The notes under the pieces were generated by a model that saw only the letters and a program-made list of their open reading frames with translations, searched no databases and had not been told where the DNA came from. 64,000 nucleotides of DNA from Candidatus Sulfopaludibacter sp. SbA3 (GTDB taxonomy: Bacteria > Acidobacteriota > Terriglobia > Bryobacterales > Bryobacteraceae), in NCBI GenBank assembly GCA_945890485.1, contig CAMDCN010000006.1, positions 62,001 through 126,000 of the forward strand, written 5' to 3'. A program made the position numbers and the translations under genes. Positions 7,195 to 14,715 of this stretch are shown here, piece after piece (position 1 is the stretch's first letter; every line of letters begins with the position of its first letter).

Positions 7195-7350
7195 CTAAGA
7201 CAGTTCCAGGTCTTCTGTGCCGATGATCTTCTTGAGATCGTGCGTTTCGGAGACCGGAAGCTTTTGCAGCTCCGGGGGCGCCCATAGATCAGCGGGGATC
7301 GCTTCGTTAATTGACTGGAATATGGGAGGTTCGTTTATGGGATCTTTCAT
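7195..7350 (-). CDS. Putative RiPP (lasso-like) precursor peptide A
   Basis: A 51-residue peptide starting at ATG 7350 behind a good ribosome-binding site (AAGGAAG, 8 nt spacing). Residues 23-37 read WAPPELQKLPVSETH. The predicted core D-L-K-K-I-I-G-T-E-D-L-E-L-S keeps an acidic residue at position 9 (Glu) and the C-terminal Ser, but has Asp at position 1 and His before it, so it breaks the usual Gly/Ala/Ser/Cys rule for the ring-closing N-terminus. It could be a substrate for a different maturation step, or a decoy or regulatory member. It is the peptide closest to the AsnB-like gene (29 nt). Confidence 0.75.
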   Translation of the reverse strand: MKDPINEPPIFQSINEAIPADLWAPPELQKLPVSETHDLKKIIGTEDLELS

Positions 7351-7379
7351 TGCATTCACTTCCTTGGTTGGTGGTGGGA

Positions 7380-9167
7380 TTAAGCGGCGGATTTGCTCAC
7401 GAGATTTTGCGGTGAAGCGGTGGCATGTTCGAGGAAGAACCCGGCGGCGAGTCCGCAACAGATCTGAGCAGTGAGGCTCTGACGAGTTTGGGGGCTGGTG
7501 TTGGAACCGGCGTCGAGGAGCGACTGGCGCAGTCTTGGTAGATCAAGGGACTCGGATATGACGGGTTGGCCACCGAAGCGGTCGAGGGCGTCCATGGCGG
7601 CCGGAAGGCTGGCTTGCAACCGCTGGACGAAGTCGGAGCTCTGGAGACCGCGGCGGCGATTGAGTCGGACGACATCCGGGAGCAGACCCTCCATCGCGCG
7701 GCGTGCGGGCTCGCGGCCGGCGAAGAAGCCCGGAGGGATGGCTTGGCAGAGGCGGAGGAACCGGGGGTCGACGGTGGGGTCGAGGGCCTGCAGGCCGTAG
7801 GCTCCGGCCAGGGACGTCCAAAGAAACCCGGAGTAGTTGCTAGTGGCCTGGAGCGAGAAGCGGCGAAAGTCGCTCGCCTGCCGGTATTGATCTTCGGCGT
7901 CGAACAGCAGCGGCGCGAGACCTTGTGCGGTGATGAGGGAGGGGCGCAGCACACAGAACTTCTGCCAGGCGCCGCGCCGGCGAAAGCTTCGGCCGGTGAG
8001 TTGCTGAAGCTTGGCCTTGAGGGTGTTGCGCCACGTAGGCGGACCGTGCCAGGAGAGAGTGGCGTTGCCACCCTGGCCATTGAAAATGGCGTGGTGGCCG
8101 TAGGCTTGGCACTCTTCCAAGATGGCGAGGAGCCAGACGGAATTGGCGGTGGCACGAGCCGCGCCGAAGAGGACGACGGACCGTTGGATGGATGTGACCG
8201 GGCAACGGCCGGCGGCGGAGACGAGATGGTGATCGATGTTGGGGTGCCACTGCGCCACAGCGGCCGCGGCGGGGCCCTCATCGAGAATGCGAAAGGGATC
8301 GAACTTTCCCTTGGGGTGGTGGGCCGGCACTGAAGTGAAGGCGCGGAGACGCTGGCCGGAACCGGCGAGGAGCCGGGCGGCAGTGGCGGTAACTGCACCG
8401 GAATCGAGTCCGCCGCTGAGTGTAGAGGCGGGCTTGAGAACGGTGCGAACGCGGGACTCGACGGCGCGCCGGAACGTATCTTCGAATTTTAGTTGGAGAT
8501 CGTCCGTGGAGCCGCGAAGGGGTTCGACCGGTTCCTGGAGATCCCAATACCGGATCTGGCGGCAGGACGCGGCGGTGACTTCGAGCGCGTGCCCGGCGAC
8601 GAGCCGCTTGACGCCCCGAAAGCCGGTGTCGGTGGATTGGTTCGCGAGTATGCTGAGGGAGAGGGCGAGGTTTTCCCAATTGACCTCGCGGGGAACGGAG
8701 GGGACTGCGAGTACGGCATCGATGTGGCCGGCGCAGGCGAAGCTGCCGGGGGCGTGGTAGTAGTAAAGACCGGCGCTGCCAAAGGGATCGCGGGCGACGA
8801 TCAGCCGGCGGGTGCGATGGTTCCAGGCGGCGAACTGCCAGTCGCCGTGGAGGCGGGTGAGGCACTTGAGTTCGAGGCGGAGGAAGGCCTGGAAGGCGAG
8901 GGCGGAGTCGGAGATGGTCGCAGGGAGATGGAGGGCGAGGAGGAGTTCATCGCGATAGTCGAGGCGGGCGTTGCCGACCCAGGTCCAGCCGCTGGCCGCG
9001 TCCGTGAATAGGCCGGAGTTGCGTCCGCCGGCGGGCTGGACGAAGCCGAGGGAAACGCCATCGGGCCCGGCGTACTGGCCATTCGGCGTACCGGGAGGGG
9101 CCATGGCGTAGAGCATGCCGTGTAGGGGAGACGGTCCGTCGGTGAGGGCAACGCAGACAGAGGTCAT
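7380..9167 (-). CDS. Asparagine-synthetase-like enzyme lacking Cys2, putative lasso peptide cyclase
   Basis: A 595-residue protein with the two-domain asparagine synthetase layout. The N-terminal domain keeps landmarks such as LHGDWQFAAWNHRTRRLIVA and ARDPFGSAGLYYY but starts MTSVCVAL, without the Cys2 nucleophile needed to hydrolyse glutamine. The synthetase domain has the ATP pyrophosphatase loop SGGLDS at 251-256. The usual GGDELF block is replaced by NGQGGNATLSWHG (363-375). Loss of the glutaminase and drift of this second motif are what I expect of lasso macrolactam synthetases, which adenylate an Asp/Glu side chain. It lies directly upstream of the four precursor peptides. Role as cyclase is inference; superfamily is clear. 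Confidence 0.8.
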   Translation of the reverse strand: MTSVCVALTDGPSPLHGMLYAMAPPGTPNGQYAGPDGVSLGFVQPAGGRNSGLFTDAASGWTWVGNARLDYRDELLLALHLPATISDSALAFQAFLRLELKCLTRLHGDWQFAAWNHRTRRLIVARDPFGSAGLYYYHAPGSFACAGHIDAVLAVPSVPREVNWENLALSLSILANQSTDTGFRGVKRLVAGHALEVTAASCRQIRYWDLQEPVEPLRGSTDDLQLKFEDTFRRAVESRVRTVLKPASTLSGGLDSGAVTATAARLLAGSGQRLRAFTSVPAHHPKGKFDPFRILDEGPAAAAVAQWHPNIDHHLVSAAGRCPVTSIQRSVVLFGAARATANSVWLLAILEECQAYGHHAIFNGQGGNATLSWHGPPTWRNTLKAKLQQLTGRSFRRRGAWQKFCVLRPSLITAQGLAPLLFDAEDQYRQASDFRRFSLQATSNYSGFLWTSLAGAYGLQALDPTVDPRFLRLCQAIPPGFFAGREPARRAMEGLLPDVVRLNRRRGLQSSDFVQRLQASLPAAMDALDRFGGQPVISESLDLPRLRQSLLDAGSNTSPQTRQSLTAQICCGLAAGFFLEHATASPQNLVSKSAA

Positions 9168-9173
9168 GGGAGG

Positions 9174-9947
9174 TTACCAGAGGTTCCGATTGATGAGCAG
9201 GCCTTGGCTGGGGAAGAGGGGGAGGATCGTGAACTCGGGGAAGGCCGCGGTGAATTCGGCCAGGGCCCGGTCGACACCGCGGCAGCGGCGGTTGACGTCG
9301 TCGATGATGATGGCGCTGCGCGGGGCCAGCCGGGGGCGGAGCCAGGCGAGCGATTCGCAGGTGGCGAGGTAGACGTCGACGTCCAGATGACAGAGCGCGA
9401 TGGGTCCGAGTTCGACGCCCTCTGCCGCGGCCGGGAAGAAGCCACGGTGGACGTGGGCGAAGGGGAAAGGCGCGAGCAGGTTGCGGACGCGATCAAACGA
9501 CGTGTCGAGGAAATCGTCGAGGCGGAACAGATCGTCGTCCGGGGTAAGTTCAGAGAAGCCACCGGTCTCGAACGGATCGAAGCAGTGGAAGCTTCTCGGC
9601 TCGGAGCCGGAGGCGATGGCGTTGCACAGATGGAGAGCGCTGCCGCCGCGCATGGATCCGACTTCGAGGAAGGCGCCGGGTCCGACAAGGCGAGTGTAGT
9701 TCCAAAGATTGGCGAGACGGGCATGATCGAGCAGCGTATGGAACCTAACTTGGGCGATCGACGTCTGGTAGGCGGGATCGTGGAGCACCTCGACGTTGCC
9801 GGTGTCGATGGGCGGGAGGAGCAGGCGGCGCCGTTCGGCGGCGTACCGGTGACGCCGGACCGGGGTACCGAGGAGATGGAGCAGATCCCACTTGCGGGAG
9901 TTCAATTGCCAGCGCGTCAAATTGTCGAGGAACCAGTTTGCAACCAT
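9174..9947 (-). CDS. TylF/MycF-like SAM-dependent O-methyltransferase
   Basis: A 257-residue class I methyltransferase. The SAM-binding loop is FLEVGSMRGGSALHLCNAI (residues ~93-111). The acidic HLDVDVYLATCESLAWLRP segment and AIIIDDVN (~218-225) match the metal-binding Asp residues of the macrocin O-methyltransferase family. The ATG at 9947 is the first gene of the long minus-strand operon, and its stop is 6 nt before the AsnB-like start. Family members methylate sugar hydroxyls, so it could act on the exopolysaccharide or tailor the peptide product. The gene at 10017 is divergent, so the operon promoter should lie in 9948-10016. Confidence 0.82.
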   Translation of the reverse strand: MVANWFLDNLTRWQLNSRKWDLLHLLGTPVRRHRYAAERRRLLLPPIDTGNVEVLHDPAYQTSIAQVRFHTLLDHARLANLWNYTRLVGPGAFLEVGSMRGGSALHLCNAIASGSEPRSFHCFDPFETGGFSELTPDDDLFRLDDFLDTSFDRVRNLLAPFPFAHVHRGFFPAAAEGVELGPIALCHLDVDVYLATCESLAWLRPRLAPRSAIIIDDVNRRCRGVDRALAEFTAAFPEFTILPLFPSQGLLINRNLW

Positions 9948-10016
9948 GGGCTTTCGTTAATCCCTAGTGCGACATTGGGGGAAATCCTCTCCTGAATTCC
10001 GGTACGATACGGGCAT

Positions 10017-11366
10017 ATGTCCAAGAACGGCGTTTCGCGGCGGTACTTTTTTCAGGGAACTTTGATGGCGGGAGCGGTGCCCCTAGGAGGGTTCGGCAGC
10101 GTGGCGTCGCTGCGGGCTCTAGGATTCAAGTCGCCGAATGAAAGACTGAATATTGCGGGGATTGGGGCCGGGGGAAAGGGGTTCTCGGACTTGGTGGGTT
10201 GCCGTAGCGAGAACATTGTAGCGTTGGCGGACCCGGACGAGGAGCGGGGCTCGCGAGGCTTCAAAGAGTTCCCGAAGGCGACCCGGTACAAGGACTTCCG
10301 GCAGATGTTGGACAAGGAGTTGAACAACATTGACGCCGTGACGGTATCGACGCCGGACCATGTGCATGGGATGGCGGCGATGTGGGCCATGTCGCGCGGG
10401 AAGCATGTGTACTGCCAGAAGCCGTTGACACGGACGGTATGGGAAGCCGGGGAACTGGCCAAGGGCGCGGCGAAATATGGCGTGGCGACGCAGATGGGGA
10501 ATCAGGGGTATTCAAACGAAGGTGCGCGGCAGTGCGCCGAGATCATTTGGAGCGGCGAGATCGGACAGGTGAAGGAGGTTCACGCTTGGACCAACCGGCC
10601 GATGAAATATTGGCCGCAGGGTCCGGACGTGGATCCGAAGCCGGGTCCGGTGCCCTCGACGCTCGATTGGGACTTGTGGCTAGGCCCGGCGGCCGCACGG
10701 CCATTTAGCCCGGCCTACGCGCCCCGGACGTGGCGCGGGTTTCCGGATTTTGGCTGCGGCGCGATCGGCGATATGGCTTGCCACATTATGGGGACACCGA
10801 ACATGGCGCTCCGCTTGGGCGCGCCGGAGAGCGTGGAGTGCGTGAAGCAGGTGGGTAAGGGGCCGCATACTTTTCCGCAACAGGCCGTGATCCGTTTCGA
10901 CTTCCCAGCGCGCGGGGCGATGGGCCCGGTGAAGGTGTTCTGGCACGACGGGTTGAGCGAGTTCCCGCAGTTCGACGGGATTCCGAAGGGCGAACTGATC
11001 GGGGATAAAGACGTGAACGGGAGCCTGTTTATCGGCGAGAAGGGCATGGTGACGACGGGGTGCTACGGCGAGCGGACGCGGCTAATGCCGGACGCGCGGA
11101 TGAAGGAGTACAAGCTGCCGGCGCAGTCGTTGACGCGGTCTCCGGGGCATTACCAGGATTGGATTCGGGCGGCGAAAGGGGGCGAGGCGGCGTGTTCGAA
11201 CTTCAGTGTGGCCGGGCCGTTTGTTCAATGGATGCTGCTGGGCGTGATCGCGATGAAGTACGAAGGGAAATTGGAATGGGACGCGGCCAAGGGGCAGTTC
11301 TCGAACAACAAAGAAGCGAACCGGCATTTGAAGCCGACTTTCCGCAAGGGTTGGGATTTTGTTTAG
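10017..11366 (+). CDS. Tat-exported Gfo/Idh/MocA-family oxidoreductase
   Basis: A 449-residue NAD(P)-dependent sugar oxidoreductase. A twin-arginine leader (SRRYFFQGTLMAGAVPLGGF) is at residues 7-26. The Rossmann fold follows (NIAGIGAGGKGFSDLV), with VSTPDHVHGMAAMWAMSRGK and YCQKPLTRTVWEAGEL; the EKP/QKP block carries the catalytic Lys of the family. The C-terminal half has the typical WDLWLGPAAARPF and GCGAIGDMACH motifs of the secreted subgroup common in acidobacteria and planctomycetes. The Tat signal fits export with a bound cofactor. It is 21 nt upstream of a TIM-barrel isomerase that is also exported, suggesting a two-step periplasmic sugar conversion. Confidence 0.9.
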   Translation: MSKNGVSRRYFFQGTLMAGAVPLGGFGSVASLRALGFKSPNERLNIAGIGAGGKGFSDLVGCRSENIVALADPDEERGSRGFKEFPKATRYKDFRQMLDKELNNIDAVTVSTPDHVHGMAAMWAMSRGKHVYCQKPLTRTVWEAGELAKGAAKYGVATQMGNQGYSNEGARQCAEIIWSGEIGQVKEVHAWTNRPMKYWPQGPDVDPKPGPVPSTLDWDLWLGPAAARPFSPAYAPRTWRGFPDFGCGAIGDMACHIMGTPNMALRLGAPESVECVKQVGKGPHTFPQQAVIRFDFPARGAMGPVKVFWHDGLSEFPQFDGIPKGELIGDKDVNGSLFIGEKGMVTTGCYGERTRLMPDARMKEYKLPAQSLTRSPGHYQDWIRAAKGGEAACSNFSVAGPFVQWMLLGVIAMKYEGKLEWDAAKGQFSNNKEANRHLKPTFRKGWDFV

Positions 11367-11387
11367 TGCGATAGGATGGAACGCAAT

Positions 11388-12218
11388 ATGAATCGACGTA
11401 ACCTTCTCCAGATGTTACCCGCGGCTGTGGCTGCGGGATCGCTGCCCGCCGGGGCGGCGCCCAAGATTGACTCGTCGGCCGGTTTCCGGCTGGGCGTGGC
11501 GACGTATTCGCTGCGCGGTTTCCTGCGCCCGCAGGCGATCGACATGTTGAAGGTGTTGGATGTCGACACCATCTCGCTGAAGGAGTTCCACGCCAAGATC
11601 AAGAGCGATCCGGCGGAGTGGGCCAAGGCGCGGAAGGATTGCGAAGCGGCGGGGTTGCGGATTGTCTCAGTGGGCAATATCAGCATGACCGTCGATAGCG
11701 ACGAAGAGATTGAACTGAACTTCAAGTACGCACAGGCGCTGGGCGCGGAGGGCATCGTGATGGCGCCGACCGTGCCGGTGCTGCCGCGGATTGAGAAGTA
11801 CGTGAAGAAGTACAACATCAAGGCGATGATTCACAACCATGGGCCAGAGGACAAGCACTTCCCGACGCCGCAATCGGTGCTGGATGCCGTGAAGAACATG
11901 GACGAACGGATGGGCTGCTGTATCGACGTCGGCCATACGGTGCGGACCGGCGCGGACGTGCTGGAGTCGATCAAATCGGCGGGCAAGCGGCTGCACGACT
12001 TCCACATGAAAGACCTGCGGGACCTTTCCGATAAGGCCAGCCAGTGCGAAGTGGGCGACGGAAAGATGCCGGTGCCGGGGATGTTCAAACTGCTGCGGCA
12101 GGTGAAGTACAAAGGCAACGTGAATCTGGAATACGAGATCAACCTGAAGGATCCGCTGCCAGGGATGATTAAGAGCTTCGCGTATATGCGTGGAGTGCTG
12201 GCGGGGATGCAGGCTTAA
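11388..12218 (+). CDS. Exported sugar phosphate isomerase/epimerase family protein (xylose isomerase-like TIM barrel)
   Basis: A 276-residue protein with a signal region at the start (MNRRNLLQMLPAAVAAG, Tat- or Sec-like). The remaining ~250 residues form an AP endonuclease 2-type TIM barrel: FRLGVATYSLR, VDTISLKEFHAK, MIHNHGPEDKHFP, CCIDVGHTVRTGAD, DFHMKDLRD and NLEYEIN supply the metal-binding His/Asp/Glu set. I chose ATG 11388 over 11376 because the AGGATGGA ribosome-binding site is correctly spaced only for it. It follows the Gfo/Idh/MocA gene and is probably co-transcribed. It overlaps the convergent ceramidase-like gene by 4 bp (shared TTAA). Substrate unknown. Confidence 0.85.
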   Translation: MNRRNLLQMLPAAVAAGSLPAGAAPKIDSSAGFRLGVATYSLRGFLRPQAIDMLKVLDVDTISLKEFHAKIKSDPAEWAKARKDCEAAGLRIVSVGNISMTVDSDEEIELNFKYAQALGAEGIVMAPTVPVLPRIEKYVKKYNIKAMIHNHGPEDKHFPTPQSVLDAVKNMDERMGCCIDVGHTVRTGADVLESIKSAGKRLHDFHMKDLRDLSDKASQCEVGDGKMPVPGMFKLLRQVKYKGNVNLEYEINLKDPLPGMIKSFAYMRGVLAGMQA

Positions 12219-13471
12219 GGCCTGGGCAACCCTTGTAGAAAAGTGACGAGGCCGGCCGTGAGGTTGGCCTCGATCTGATCGCTGAAGACGGACGTGGTGG
12301 GTTCATAGCCGCCTTCGGCGAAGCCTGCCTTGGTGGGGAGGTAGCCGATCCAGCCGTTGGTGTAGCCGAAGTAGAACGTCTGGCGGAAGGGCGATTGGCG
12401 GCGGACTTCGAGCGCGATGGCGCAGAAGAGTTCGACGGGGGCGCTCCAAATGGCGGTGTCGTTGATGGTGAGCAGGCGGATGGGGAGACGGACCAGTTCG
12501 CCGCGTTGGTAGGTGGGGAGTTCCGGCGTCCATTCGAGTGCGGCCTTGCGCGGGCTTTCGATCCAGTGCTCATAGGCGGCGAGTTTCACATTGGGGGACG
12601 AGGCGGGGAGGCGGCTATTGGCGGCGAGAATACGGTCTCCAAGGAGAACGTTGAACTGAGTGAGATGGCCGCTGCGGGGATCGGGGTAGACGCTGTAGAT
12701 CGGCGCGAGGTCGCCAGCGGCGCCATTGATATATAGCATTGGCACGCTGAGCTTTTGTTCCACATAGGCCGCGACGATGCCGGGGGCGTCGCCCGAAATC
12801 TGCAGGAACTGCCCATTGAGGACCGTGCCGTGCATGGCGTAGTTGGCGATGAGGGCGAGGAGTGAGCCGTCGGCTTTGTCGAGGCGGATGAGGCCGATCT
12901 GCCGGTCGGCGGGACCGTCGGGGTTGAGGCCGAGGGAGATGCGGCCGTCGACGTCGCGGGCGCGGCGGTTGATGTTGGCGAGAGACATGCCGGTGCCGGT
13001 GGAGAGGCGCGCGGGGGCGAGTTGCGCGAGGGCCTTCTGCGCGCCGGAGACGAGCGTTTGGACGATGTATTCGGTGTACTCCGTGTCGACGGGATGTCGG
13101 GAGCGGCCTTTCAGGAGGACTGCGTAGACGCCGGGCGGGCCGATCTCCGGGGCGGAATGCGTGTGGGTGACGGTCCACCAGAAGTTGAGGGCGGGGACGC
13201 CGGTGGCGGCTTGGAGGCGTCGGGCGGCTTCGTGGTAGAGGGAGGGCGAGAAGAGGCAGAGGTCGGTGGAGACGAGGACGAACTTCGACTGGCCGTCGTC
13301 GAGGGCGACGATGCGGTGGTGGATGGGATCGTGGACCCCGGTGGATTGGCGATCGGCGTAGCCGAGGAGCCACTTGGGAGTGGCGGGGGTGATGTCGACT
13401 TTGACGACGGAGGCTCGGAACTCAGCGAAGAGGGGCAGGTTCAGGAGCAGGGTGAGGAGTAAGAGGCGCAT
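12215..13471 (-). CDS. Secreted neutral ceramidase-like hydrolase (short form)
   Basis: A 418-residue protein with a Sec signal peptide (residues 1-16, ending LFA). It matches the N-terminal catalytic domain of neutral/alkaline non-lysosomal ceramidase: VDITPATPKWLLGYADR, FVLVSTDLCLFS, the zinc-binding WWTVTHTHSAPE, YAMHGTVLNG, GDAPG and YINGAAGDLAPIY. Full-length ceramidases are about 650 residues with a C-terminal beta domain, which is missing here. Family members cleave the amide of ceramide; short acidobacterial members are uncharacterised. The start is followed directly by the signal peptide and overlaps the upstream symporter end by 50 bp. Confidence 0.82.
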   Translation of the reverse strand: MRLLLLTLLLNLPLFAEFRASVVKVDITPATPKWLLGYADRQSTGVHDPIHHRIVALDDGQSKFVLVSTDLCLFSPSLYHEAARRLQAATGVPALNFWWTVTHTHSAPEIGPPGVYAVLLKGRSRHPVDTEYTEYIVQTLVSGAQKALAQLAPARLSTGTGMSLANINRRARDVDGRISLGLNPDGPADRQIGLIRLDKADGSLLALIANYAMHGTVLNGQFLQISGDAPGIVAAYVEQKLSVPMLYINGAAGDLAPIYSVYPDPRSGHLTQFNVLLGDRILAANSRLPASSPNVKLAAYEHWIESPRKAALEWTPELPTYQRGELVRLPIRLLTINDTAIWSAPVELFCAIALEVRRQSPFRQTFYFGYTNGWIGYLPTKAGFAEGGYEPTTSVFSDQIEANLTAGLVTFLQGLPRP

Positions 13472-14660
13472 GGTGGATAAGGGTGAGGGCCGTGAGGTGG
13501 CCGGTTACATTCAGGATGGTTTTGGCGAAATCGGGTAGGACGTCGACGGCGAGCATCAGGCCGATGCCTTCAATGGGTAGCCCGATGGATTGGAAAACGG
13601 GGATCATGACGAGGAAGCTGGCGTTGGGGACGCCGGGGGTGGCGAAGCTCATCAGGGTGACGACGGCGGCGAGGGTGAGGAGGTCGACGGGGGAGAGGAC
13701 GATACCGTTCCATTGGGCGGTGAACAGGGAGGCGACGATCTGGGCAACGGGCGCGGCAGGCCGGAGGATGGAGACGGTGAGCGGGAGGACGAGACCGGCG
13801 GTGGCGCGGGGATAGCCGAGGATGCGCTCGGCGCCATCGACCAAAAGCGGAAGGGCGGCGAGCGAGGAGAGGGTTGGGCCGGCGACCGACTGCGCCGGGG
13901 CGAGAGCGGCGGCGAAGCGGCGGAGGGGGATGCCGGACCAGAGGGCCGCAACCGCGTAGAGAGCGAGGGTGATCAAGATGACGATGGTGGTCAGCATCCC
14001 TACGTAGAACGCGAGGGCGCCGAGGGCGGAGAGGCCCTGGCGGGCGGCGAGCGAGAGGCTGACGGCGAAGACGCCAACAGGGGCGACCCAGAGTACCCAG
14101 CGAAGGATGACGAGCATAACGTCCGCCAGAGTTTGGAAAAGCTGAACGACGGGTTGGCGTTGCAAGGCAGGGAGACGGAGGAGGGCGAAGGCGACGAGGA
14201 GGGTGAAGATAATGAGCGGGAGCATGGCGCCGTCGGTGGCGGACTTGAGCGGGTTGGCGGGGATGAGGCTGATGAGCCATTGGGAGAAGGGCGGAGGCGG
14301 GGCGAGGGCGGGCGCGGCGGCCGTGAGAGGGCGAAGCGCGGGCGGCCAAAACTGCAGCGCGGTGAGGGCGAGGGCCATGGTGGTGGCGACGATACCCATG
14401 ATGAGCAAGAGGAACACACGGCCGGTACGGGTGCCGACGCGCTGTAGCGTAGCGGGGTCGGCGACGGACGTGACCGACGAGAGAAGCAGGGCGATGACGA
14501 GGGGGATGACCGTCATCCGGATGCCGTTGAGCCAGAGCGTCCCGATGACATCCGTCGTGGCCGTGACGGCGGGAACGGCGGCAGGTTGCACGGTGGCCAG
14601 GACGAAGCCGCTGGCGAGGCCGGCGAGGAGCGCTGCGAGGATGCGAACGGTCAAGTTCAT
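13422..14660 (-). CDS. Dicarboxylate/amino acid:cation symporter (DAACS family)
   Basis: A 412-residue membrane protein with the GltP/DctA layout: about eight helices and two re-entrant loops. Recognisable parts are LWLNGIRMTVIPLVIALLLS near the N-terminus, the substrate region GPTLSSLAALPLL (in place of the usual TSSS-x-x-TLP serine-rich hairpin), and the C-terminal MSFATPGVPNASFLVMIPVF and LAVDVLPDFAKTILNVTGH, equivalent to the family's G-x-P-G and D-x-x-R-T-x-x-N-V-x-G-D. The final D of that motif is H and the R is K, so substrate preference may be unusual. ATG 14660 starts at the first helix; ATG 14693 is an alternative. Confidence 0.85.
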   Translation of the reverse strand: MNLTVRILAALLAGLASGFVLATVQPAAVPAVTATTDVIGTLWLNGIRMTVIPLVIALLLSSVTSVADPATLQRVGTRTGRVFLLLIMGIVATTMALALTALQFWPPALRPLTAAAPALAPPPPFSQWLISLIPANPLKSATDGAMLPLIIFTLLVAFALLRLPALQRQPVVQLFQTLADVMLVILRWVLWVAPVGVFAVSLSLAARQGLSALGALAFYVGMLTTIVILITLALYAVAALWSGIPLRRFAAALAPAQSVAGPTLSSLAALPLLVDGAERILGYPRATAGLVLPLTVSILRPAAPVAQIVASLFTAQWNGIVLSPVDLLTLAAVVTLMSFATPGVPNASFLVMIPVFQSIGLPIEGIGLMLAVDVLPDFAKTILNVTGHLTALTLIHHAPLTPHPAPEPAPLR

Positions 14661-14715
14661 GAAGCTTTGAGAACCCAGTATATGCAACCGCATGTGATAT
14701 AAAACAGGGACGATT

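Noticed and set aside
6567-7350. Classification of the small peptides as microviridins, lanthipeptides or thiopeptides
   Set aside because: There are no ATP-grasp, LanM/LanB-like or YcaO genes nearby and the peptides lack Cys-rich or T-x-K-Y-P-S-D motifs; the AsnB-like and HprK-like neighbours fit lasso-type chemistry better.
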